Source of the DNA: Fidelibacterota bacterium
GTDB taxonomy: Bacteria > Marinisomatota > Marinisomatia > SCGC-AAA003-L08 > GCA-002719095
Direction: 5' to 3'
NCBI GenBank assembly: GCA_002705575.1
Contig: PAHI01000060.1
Coordinates: 1-43,954 of the forward strand
DNA length: 43,954 bases
The notes under the pieces were generated by a model that was not told the origin of the DNA, did no database searches, and saw nothing but the letters and a program-made list of their open reading frames with translations. Shown here piece by piece: positions 37,641 to 43,954 of the stretch; positions within the stretch are counted from its first letter, which is position 1; every line of letters begins with the position of its first letter. The position numbers and the translations under genes were made by a program.

Positions 37641-38199
37641 ATTTTTTAAGAAGCATTCTTATATTCGCTATTTTTATTTTTTTTTCTTCTTTGGATTATT
37701 AATTAGTCAAGGTAGACTAAATTCACCTGTTAATAAAGATATAACACTTTTAATTAATCAAACTATGTTTAATGATTTATTTTCAAAAACGGGTGTTTTT
37801 GAAAAAAAAATTAATAATTTCAATATTAAGGTATCAAGTCCAATTTTTCTGTTCAATCAGGATAGTGGTAATATTAGTATTGATTTTCAGGTTGAAGGTA
37901 AAAATAAAATAATCAAATTTAAAAAAACCGTTAAATTTGATGTTACTCTAAAGTATAATTTGGACGATAATATTATAATTTTAAATGTGGAAAGAGCAAA
38001 AATAAATTTTGGTAACTTAATTGGAGATATTGATTTTTATAAATTGGTACCCAAAGATAGTTATACGTTCTCAGTACCAGAATTTAAGAGTGAATCAATT
38101 AATGTGAACGGTGTTTTTATAAAGCCTGAAGTAATTTATGCTGAAGCAGTCTTTATTAGTGATGCAATTAAAATCGCTTATGATATTGAGTATAGATAA
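37630..38199 (+). CDS. Exported protein of unknown function downstream of split nrdJ
   Basis: I cannot name this family. A GTG at 37630 overlapping the end of the previous gene gives a product of 189 residues with a long hydrophobic signal or anchor (FYFFFFFGLLISQG). The frame is open from 37585, inside the previous gene, but that start would put extra residues ahead of the signal. The mature part is a beta-rich, lysine-rich domain with alternating strands and no cysteines, reminiscent of the YceB-like lipid-binding lipoproteins, without a lipobox. The start codon choice is uncertain since no ribosome binding site is evident. Confidence 0.6.
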   Translation: MINKFFKKHSYIRYFYFFFFFGLLISQGRLNSPVNKDITLLINQTMFNDLFSKTGVFEKKINNFNIKVSSPIFLFNQDSGNISIDFQVEGKNKIIKFKKTVKFDVTLKYNLDDNIIILNVERAKINFGNLIGDIDFYKLVPKDSYTFSVPEFKSESINVNGVFIKPEVIYAEAVFISDAIKIAYDIEYR

Positions 38200-38206
38200 A
38201 TTTTAT

Positions 38207-39145
38207 TTAAATTGTATCTGTTATTTCAATTAATTTTTTTCGAATTCCATCTTCTAGCATAGAATGTCCTGAGTCTTGTATAATATGAAAGCCCGCATCT
38301 GGTAGTTTTTTATGCAGTTCCCAAGCAGAAATCATAGGACAAACAACATCATACCTTCCTTGAACAATTTCAATTTTTTTATCTTTTATTTTGTAAAGAT
38401 TTTTAAAAATCCAATCTTCTGATTTGAAGAAACCTTTGTTTATAAAATAGTGGCATTCTATCCTTGCAAAGGCTTCAGCAACATTATCGTCATTGAATGA
38501 ATGTAGCGCTTTAGTAGTTTGAATTAATTTGCTTGTTGATGCCTCCCATATAGACCAGGCTTTAGCAGCTGTAATTCTTTTTAATTTATTGTTTGAGGTG
38601 AGCCTTTTATAGTAAGCTTTAACCATATTGATTCTTTCTATTTTAGGGATTGGTTCAATATATTTTTCCCAAGCATCAGGATAAATTAAACTACAACCTT
38701 CTTGGTAAAACCAATCAATTTCTTTTTTTCGTAGTAAAAAAATACCACGTAGAATAATTTCAGTACATTTGTTTGGATGCATAATTGAATATGCTAATGA
38801 TAGTGTTGACCCCCAGCTACCACCAAACACAGTCCAAGCTTTGATTTTTAGAAATTTTCGTATTTTTTCAATATCATTAACAAGATCCCATGTAGTGTTT
38901 TCTAATAGTTCTGCATGAGGAGTACTGTTACCGCATCCTCTTTGATCAAAAATAATAATTCTCCATTTTTTGGGATTAAAATATTGTCTGTAAATTGGCT
39001 CTATACCACCACCAGGCCCTCCATGTAAGAATATAACTGGCTTACCATTAGGATTACCAGATTCTTCTACAAATATTTCATGTATATTGGATACCTTCAA
39101 ATTAAAAGTATTATAGGGCTTTATTTTTTTGTATAGTTCATACAT
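38207..39145 (-). CDS. pip: Prolyl iminopeptidase (S33 family alpha/beta hydrolase)
   Basis: Releases N-terminal proline from peptides. The 312-residue protein has the oxyanion-hole motif HGGPGGG, FDQRGCGNSTPH, the nucleophile in GGSWGSTLSLAY, the acid in GRYDVVCP, and the His in DSGHSM. Length equals that of bacterial Pip. No signal peptide, so cytoplasmic. Lies downstream of carB by 15 bases on the same strand and is probably the last gene of the carAB transcript, an unrelated function. Seven bases separate its stop from the facing gene. Confidence 0.94.
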   Translation of the reverse strand: MYELYKKIKPYNTFNLKVSNIHEIFVEESGNPNGKPVIFLHGGPGGGIEPIYRQYFNPKKWRIIIFDQRGCGNSTPHAELLENTTWDLVNDIEKIRKFLKIKAWTVFGGSWGSTLSLAYSIMHPNKCTEIILRGIFLLRKKEIDWFYQEGCSLIYPDAWEKYIEPIPKIERINMVKAYYKRLTSNNKLKRITAAKAWSIWEASTSKLIQTTKALHSFNDDNVAEAFARIECHYFINKGFFKSEDWIFKNLYKIKDKKIEIVQGRYDVVCPMISAWELHKKLPDAGFHIIQDSGHSMLEDGIRKKLIEITDTI

Positions 39146-39160
39146 ATTTATAGATAAAAT

Positions 39161-42100
39161 TTAGTTAAATATTTCTTGTAAACTCCTATATTTAAATTTG
39201 TTAAGCTTAATTGTTTGAATTGCTCTAACAGCAACTTTTGCACCTGAAATTGTAGTAAAAACTGGAACTTTATATCTAATAGCAGCGCGCCCTATTTCAT
39301 ATTCATCTTCTCTAGCAGAACCACCAAATGGTGTATTAACAATAAGGCAAATTGCATTATTTTTTAATTCATCAACAATATTTGGCCTATCTTCTCCTAC
39401 TTTAAATATATTCTTTGAAAAAACCCCATTGTTGTTGAGTATTGTAGAGGTGCCTTTTGTTGCAACAATTTCAAAGCCTAAATCTTCAAAATCTCTAGCA
39501 ATAGAAATAGCTTTCATTTTATCACTATCATTAACTGATATAAAAACTGTTCCTTTAGTTGGAAGATTAGAACCAGCACTAAATTCAGCTTTAGCAAAAG
39601 CAGAGCCAAGTTTGTTATCAAAACCAATAGCCTCTCCAGTAGATTTCATTTCAGGAGATAGAAATATATTTTGTTGAGGAAACTTGTTAAATGGAAAAAC
39701 AGGTTTTTTTACTGCAACGAGCTTTCTTGATACTTTTTTTATTCTTAAAAGGTCTATTTTTTTACCTACAGATATTTGAGCAGCATATTTTGCAAGAGGC
39801 ACATCTGTCACTTTGCTAATAAAAGGAATAGTTCTGCTTGACCGAGGATTAACTTCAAGCGTATATACTGTATTATTTTTTATTGCAAATTGAATATTAA
39901 TAAGTCCTTTTATATTTAATTTAAGTGCAAGATTTTTAGTGTATAGCTTTATTTTTTTACGTAAGTCACTTGTAAGAGAATAAGCAGGTATAACACAGGA
40001 AGAATCTCCCGAATGAACCCCCGCTTCTTCAATGTGTTGCATAATACCACCTATTACAACATCATTCCCATCTGATAGCGCATCAACATCAAATTCAAAA
40101 GCATTTTCTAGAAATCTATCTATAAGAATAGGATGTTTGCCAGATATATCAGATGCTTTTTTTATAAAATCAATTAATGCAGAGTCATTATATACAATTT
40201 TCATACCTCTTCCACCTAAAACATAAGAAGGTCTAACTAAAACAGGATATCCTATATTATTTGCAATTTTCAAAGCACTTTTAATGGAATTAGCAGACCC
40301 AAAATCTGGAGCAGCTATATTAAGTTCTTTTAGTATTTTACCAAATTTTTTTCTATCTTCAGCGATATCAATTTTATCAGGGTCTGTTCCTAGTATTGTC
40401 ACACCTTCTTTTTTTAATTTCTGGGCTATATTAAGTGGAGTTTGTCCTCCAAATTGAACTAAAACACCATCAGGCTTTTCAAGATCTATAATATTCATAA
40501 CATCTTCAAATGTTAGAGGTTCAAAGTATAGCCTATCAGAAATATCAAAATCAGTGGAAACAGTTTCAGGGTTACAATTTATCATAATAGTTTTATAGCC
40601 AATTTCTTTTAACCCAAGTGAGGCCTGAACACAACAGTAATCAAATTCTATTCCTTGTCCAATTCTATTAGGTCCTCCACCCAAAATAATTATTTTTTTC
40701 CCGTCTAAAGGAACAATTTCATTTTCAGCTTCATATGAAGAATAGCAGTAAGGTGTTTTAGCCTCAAATTCAGCCGCACATGTGTCTACAGTTTTGTAGG
40801 TTGGTATAATATTATTTTTCTTTCTAATAGAACGTACCTTAGTAGTATTTGTATTTGTTAACCCCCCGATTTGATTATCTGAAAAACCATTATTTTTAAG
40901 ATATTTTATTCTATCTATATTATTTATGTTGAATTGTTTATATAATTTAGAAATAATTTTTATATGATTTAAAAACCAAGGATCAATTTTTGTTTGTTCG
41001 TGTACTTCATCAACTTCTGCCCCCATATCAAACGCTTGTTTTATTTTCAACAACCTAAAAGAAGTTGCAAAACGTATTTTAGATATATCTAAGCTTCTAT
41101 GTTCTGGTTTTTTAGGGTGTAAACCATTTAAGCCAACCTCTAGAGACCTAAAAGCTTTTTGTAAAGATTCTCTAAATGTTCTTCCTATAGACATAACTTC
41201 ACCTACAGATTGCATCTGAACACCTAATATTCCATCAGCTGCTGGAAATTTTTCAAAATCAAATCTAGGTATTTTTGTAACTATATAATCAATTGATGGT
41301 TCAAATGCTACAAAAGTTTCACCTGTTATTTCATTTTTAATTTCATCTAATCGATAACCAATTGCTAATTTAGCAGCAATTTTTGCAATAGGAAAGCCAG
41401 TTGCTTTTGATGCTAATGCTGATGATCTGCTCACTCTAGGGTTCATTTCAATTATTATCATTTTTCCAGTTTTTGGATTCACTGCAAATTGAACATTGGA
41501 GCCTCCTGTATCAACTCCAATTTGTTTTAAGCATCTAATTGAGTAGTTTCTCATTTTTTGATACTCTTTATCAGATAAAGTTTGAATAGGGGCAACTGTT
41601 ATTGAATCGCCAGTATGTACACCCATTGGATCGATGTTTTCAATTGAACAAACAATTATTGCATTATTTGCACTATCTCTGATTACTTCCATTTCAAATT
41701 CTTTCCATCCAATTAAGGATTGTTCAATGAGAATTTCATTTATAGGGCTAGCTGTTAATCCTTTATGAACTAATTCTTTAAAATCTTCAGCATTGTATGC
41801 AATAGATCCTCCAGTGCCCCCCATTGTGAATGAAGGTCTAATAATAACAGGGAATCCGATTCTTTCAATTTTTTTTAAAGCTTCTTTGTAGCTATTTACA
41901 AAACTACCTTTTGCGGTTGGGATATTTGCTGCATTCATTTTTTCTTTAAATAATTCTCTGTTTTCAGCACTTTCAATAGCTTCAACATTAGCTCCTATTA
42001 GTTCTACCTTATATTTAGATAGTGTTCCTTTTTTATATAATTTAATAGCAGCGTCTAATCCTGTTTGTCCACCTACTGTTGGCAATATTGCATTTGGTCT

Positions 42101-42343
42101 CTCTTTTTTAATAATTTCTTTGAGTGAATTAAAAGTAATAGGTTCAAGATAGGTTGAATCTGCTAAATTTTTATCTGTCATAATTGTTGCAGGGTTAGAA
42201 TTAACTAAAATAACTCTATATCCTTCTTGTTTTAATGCTTTACATGCTTGTGTGCCGGAGTAATCAAACTCACATGCCTGCCCGATAATTATTGGACCTG
42301 CTCCAATAATTAAAATTGAATCTATATCTGTTCTTTTAGGCAT
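39161..42343 (-). CDS. carB: Carbamoyl-phosphate synthase large subunit
   Basis: Synthesises carbamoyl phosphate from glutamine-derived ammonia, bicarbonate and 2 ATP, for pyrimidines and arginine. The 1060-residue protein has two homologous ATP-grasp halves: [20 protein letters not shown] and [20 protein letters not shown] open each half, with [17 protein letters not shown] and [15 protein letters not shown] as metal-binding segments. The C-terminal allosteric MGS domain ([10 protein letters not shown] to the end) is present, so nucleotide or ornithine regulation is expected. Length is typical. Overlaps carA by 8 bases. Confidence 0.98.
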   Translation of the reverse strand: MPKRTDIDSILIIGAGPIIIGQACEFDYSGTQACKALKQEGYRVILVNSNPATIMTDKNLADSTYLEPITFNSLKEIIKKERPNAILPTVGGQTGLDAAIKLYKKGTLSKYKVELIGANVEAIESAENRELFKEKMNAANIPTAKGSFVNSYKEALKKIERIGFPVIIRPSFTMGGTGGSIAYNAEDFKELVHKGLTASPINEILIEQSLIGWKEFEMEVIRDSANNAIIVCSIENIDPMGVHTGDSITVAPIQTLSDKEYQKMRNYSIRCLKQIGVDTGGSNVQFAVNPKTGKMIIIEMNPRVSRSSALASKATGFPIAKIAAKLAIGYRLDEIKNEITGETFVAFEPSIDYIVTKIPRFDFEKFPAADGILGVQMQSVGEVMSIGRTFRESLQKAFRSLEVGLNGLHPKKPEHRSLDISKIRFATSFRLLKIKQAFDMGAEVDEVHEQTKIDPWFLNHIKIISKLYKQFNINNIDRIKYLKNNGFSDNQIGGLTNTNTTKVRSIRKKNNIIPTYKTVDTCAAEFEAKTPYCYSSYEAENEIVPLDGKKIIILGGGPNRIGQGIEFDYCCVQASLGLKEIGYKTIMINCNPETVSTDFDISDRLYFEPLTFEDVMNIIDLEKPDGVLVQFGGQTPLNIAQKLKKEGVTILGTDPDKIDIAEDRKKFGKILKELNIAAPDFGSANSIKSALKIANNIGYPVLVRPSYVLGGRGMKIVYNDSALIDFIKKASDISGKHPILIDRFLENAFEFDVDALSDGNDVVIGGIMQHIEEAGVHSGDSSCVIPAYSLTSDLRKKIKLYTKNLALKLNIKGLINIQFAIKNNTVYTLEVNPRSSRTIPFISKVTDVPLAKYAAQISVGKKIDLLRIKKVSRKLVAVKKPVFPFNKFPQQNIFLSPEMKSTGEAIGFDNKLGSAFAKAEFSAGSNLPTKGTVFISVNDSDKMKAISIARDFEDLGFEIVATKGTSTILNNNGVFSKNIFKVGEDRPNIVDELKNNAICLIVNTPFGGSAREDEYEIGRAAIRYKVPVFTTISGAKVAVRAIQTIKLNKFKYRSLQEIFN

Positions 42344-43421
42344 TTTTTTTAATCAGTTTAATAAAGTCTTTAAATAAATAGTTAGCATCATGAGGTCCAG
42401 GGCTTGATTCAGGGTGATGTTGTACTGAAAAAGCGGAATGTTTTTTTGATATAATACCCTCTATTGTATTATCATTTAAATTAATATGTGTAATTTCTAC
42501 ATCCTTGGGCAAGTTTTTTTCACTGATAGAAAATCCATGATTTTGGCTTGTAATTTCTATGGTTTGTTTTTTTAAGTTTTTTACAGGATGATTGCACCCA
42601 CGATGACCAAATTTCATTTTAAAAGTTTTTGCACCAAGGGCTAATGCAAGAATTTGATGGCCTAGGCAAATTCCAAAAATAGGCTTAATTCCAAGGAGGC
42701 TTTTAACAGTTTTAATAGCTTTATAACATGCAGAAGGATCGCCTGGCCCATTAGAAAGAAATATTCCGTCTGGGTTATATTCAAGAATTTCTTTTTTAGA
42801 TGTATTCGCTGGGAATACTTTAACTTTACAATTATAATCAGATAATATTCTCAAGATATTAGTTTTAATTCCAAAATCTAGTGCAGCAATTTTATACTTT
42901 TCAATTTTAGGGCTATCAAAAAAATATGCTTTTTTACAGGAAACCAAGCTAGCTAAGTCTAAGCCTTTCATTTTAGGAGTTTTAATTAAACAATTAAATA
43001 ATTCTTTTTTATCGATATAGTTAGAACTAATTATAGCATTCATTGCTCCTTTACATCTTATTATTTTTGTGATCATTCTTGTATCTATGTTTTGTATAGC
43101 AACTATTTTATTTTTTTTTAAGTATTCATTAATTGATATTTCTGATTTATAATTTGATGGAAATTCACAAGCATCTTTAGCTATAAATCCAGAACAGTAA
43201 ATGTTATTACTTTCAATATTTTCTTTGTTGATTCCATAATTACCAATATGAGGATATGTCATATTAATGATTTGTCCTTTATAGGATGGGTCTGTAAGAA
43301 TTTCTTGGTAACCAGTCATACCTGTATTAAAGCATAGCTCGCCACCAACTGTTCCAATGTGACCTAAAGCTATTCCTTTCAAATATGTTCCATCTTCTAA
43401 TAATATAGCAGCAGGTTTAAT
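42336..43421 (-). CDS. carA: Carbamoyl-phosphate synthase small (glutaminase) subunit, probable ATT start
   Basis: Hydrolyses glutamine to feed ammonia to CarB. The amidotransferase Cys is in [16 protein letters not shown], the His in HHPESSPGP, and the N-terminal domain has [17 protein letters not shown] and [10 protein letters not shown]. An ordinary gene caller would begin at TTG 43382, but the frame continues upstream through [15 protein letters not shown], the conserved first strand of CarA. The in-frame stop lies at 43468-43470 or so, and no ATG, GTG or TTG falls between; the best spaced start is ATT 43419-43421, seven bases after AAAAGGA. ATT starts are rare. Full product is about 361 residues, closer to the normal 360-380. 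Confidence 0.9.
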   Translation of the reverse strand: MKPAAILLEDGTYLKGIALGHIGTVGGELCFNTGMTGYQEILTDPSYKGQIINMTYPHIGNYGINKENIESNNIYCSGFIAKDACEFPSNYKSEISINEYLKKNKIVAIQNIDTRMITKIIRCKGAMNAIISSNYIDKKELFNCLIKTPKMKGLDLASLVSCKKAYFFDSPKIEKYKIAALDFGIKTNILRILSDYNCKVKVFPANTSKKEILEYNPDGIFLSNGPGDPSACYKAIKTVKSLLGIKPIFGICLGHQILALALGAKTFKMKFGHRGCNHPVKNLKKQTIEITSQNHGFSISEKNLPKDVEITHINLNDNTIEGIISKKHSAFSVQHHPESSPGPHDANYLFKDFIKLIKKNA

Positions 43422-43434
43422 CTTTATATCCTTT

Positions 43435-43497
43435 TTATAAAAAAAAGCTCCGCTTAATGGAGCTTAAAATGGTTATTTTTTTTGTTATTGTTTGCAT
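43435..43497 (-). CDS. Putative carAB leader peptide (20 residues)
   Basis: A small ORF, MQTITKKITILSSIKRSFFL, begins at ATG 43495-43497 and runs right through the terminator hairpin and its T-tract, stopping at TAA 43435-43437 just before the carA ribosome binding site. This resembles the pyrBI leader of enteric bacteria, where translation of the leader into the attenuator is tied to UTP level. No good ribosome binding site precedes this ATG, so it may be chance; treat as a hypothesis. Confidence 0.35.
   Translation of the reverse strand: MQTITKKITILSSIKRSFFL
43439..43465 (-). terminator. Terminator or attenuator directly before carA
   Basis: On the minus strand AAGCTCC (43459-43465) pairs with GGAGCTT (43445-43451), a seven-base loop between, then a run of T to 43439. 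The T-tract ends about ten bases before the carA ribosome binding site. It could terminate the hydrolase gene upstream, or attenuate carAB if the promoter is the TATAAA-containing stretch at 43516-43521. Confidence 0.85.
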
Positions 43498-43515
43498 TAG
43501 TGTAACTTAAAAATT

Positions 43516-43521
43516 TTTATA
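43516..43521 (-). promoter_or_regulatory. Possible carAB -10 box
   Basis: TATAAA on the minus strand lies about 95 bases before the carA start. The -35 region 17 bases upstream is poor (ACCTGT). A start of transcription near 43509 would give a leader containing the small ORF and the hairpin. Weak evidence. Confidence 0.3.
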
Positions 43522-43548
43522 CCTTCATTCAAAGCATAACAGGTGTAA

Positions 43549-43954
43549 TTAAATATTTTTTAAAATCAAACTAGCTGTTTTATTAGGGTTTTCAATAGGA
43601 AATAAATGTGTTGAGTTTTTAATGTATAAATTGTTAAACAAACTATTTTTATCTGATAGTTTTGCCCCATAATGAAAATTTCCGTATTGGTTATGTTCAG
43701 GTAATAAGACAAAAGATGGGATAGATATATGGTGTATTTTTTTCCATATTTTAATATCATGCATGGAACCATTTCGATATATGGTGTTTTCCCATTTTAT
43801 AGGAATTCTGATGTTTATACCTTGCTGAGTTTCCTTGATTATTGAGTCTATGTAATAATTTAAATTTTCATCATTAACTTTTGAGAATATTTTTTTTTGT
43901 CGATAGCTTTCATATAGTTCTTTTTTATTATTATAAAACATTTTTTTTTTATTA
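43549..43954 (-). CDS. Alpha/beta hydrolase, C-terminal fragment (5' end beyond window)
   Basis: The frame enters from the right edge of the window without a stop, so the first Met at 43941 is probably internal. The 135 visible residues end in a hydrolase-like C-terminus: a strand-turn SIPSFVLLPEHNQYG with the putative catalytic acid region, then YIKNSTHLFPIENPNKTASLIL, where His is the last member of the triad and PIENP is typical of alpha/beta hydrolases that close on 'H.p..e.P'. The nucleophile lies outside the window. Substrate unknown. It is upstream of carAB on the same strand. Confidence 0.7.
   Translation of the reverse strand, partial: NKKKMFYNNKKELYESYRQKKIFSKVNDENLNYYIDSIIKETQQGINIRIPIKWENTIYRNGSMHDIKIWKKIHHISIPSFVLLPEHNQYGNFHYGAKLSDKNSLFNNLYIKNSTHLFPIENPNKTASLILKNI

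Noticed and set aside
43380..43382. TTG as the carA start
   Set aside because: It would cut off the conserved first strand ([11 protein letters not shown]) and has no ribosome binding site before it; the upstream ATT start with AAAAGGA fits better.
43566..43772. Second minus-strand ORF within the hydrolase fragment
   Set aside because: It is a different-frame shadow of the hydrolase fragment and shows no family motif.

Overview
The window is a very compact, strongly AT-rich stretch of bacterial chromosome. It carries housekeeping genes on both strands, and I see no tRNA, rRNA, phage, IS or CRISPR. The lineage cannot be proved from the sequence. AT-richness, near-absence of spacers, a secreted endonuclease I with dockerin-like calcium repeats, a single-chain (alpha2) glycyl-tRNA synthetase, a short type 3 prolyl-tRNA synthetase, SDR-type threonine dehydrogenase and a split B12-dependent ribonucleotide reductase suggest a small marine bacterium. 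My best guess is the Marinimicrobia (SAR406) or another lineage near Bacteroidota; this is inference.

Layout. 1-4.5 kb (+): the acidic tail of a truncated gene (probably ribosomal protein S6), rpsR, rplI, priA and two unknown exported proteins. 4.5-6.7 kb (-): kbl and tdh, converting threonine to glycine. 6.7-9.6 kb: a lipoprotein nuclease/phosphatase facing a tightly overlapping operon of glutaredoxin, O-methyltransferase and coaBC. 9.7-13.1 kb (+): a PrxQ/BCP peroxiredoxin with an in-frame UGA at the peroxidatic position, then an M16 peptidase. 13.1-17 kb (-): topA and glyS. 17.1-19.4 kb: a DUF2797 protein facing an amidohydrolase. 19.5-23.4 kb (+): ltaE, proS, recO and an esterase. 23.4-25.3 kb (-): secreted endonuclease I and a cyclophilin-FKBP fusion. 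25.4-31.3 kb (+): an unknown protein coupled to pabB, pabC, a cysteine synthase and ligA. 31.3-31.6 kb: a structured non-coding stretch with two terminators. 31.6-34.2 kb (-): gltA, thyA and folA. 34.2-38.2 kb (+): an NrdR-type promoter region, split nrdJ, and an exported unknown. 38.2-43.95 kb (-): the end of an alpha/beta hydrolase, carAB with a leader/terminator, and a prolyl iminopeptidase.

How the genes connect. Tdh/Kbl and threonine aldolase both give glycine from threonine, and glycyl-tRNA synthetase is nearby. PabB/PabC, DHFR and ThyA belong to folate and dTMP metabolism, and NrdJ supplies deoxynucleotides. PriA, RecO, LigA and TopA serve DNA replication and repair.

The most notable observation is the peroxiredoxin. 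A single UGA at codon 45 replaces the peroxidatic cysteine of a TPGC motif, and the frame is otherwise intact. This is the signature of a selenocysteine-containing PrxQ, divergently paired with a glutaredoxin. Other points of note: carA appears to start at ATT behind a leader ORF that runs through a terminator; PriA has lost three of the four ligands of one zinc site; NrdR-like boxes lie 31 bp apart across the nrdJ promoter; and an orphan RNA-like locus lies at 31.4 kb. Convergent genes nearly all overlap or abut, so the few long spacers stand out.
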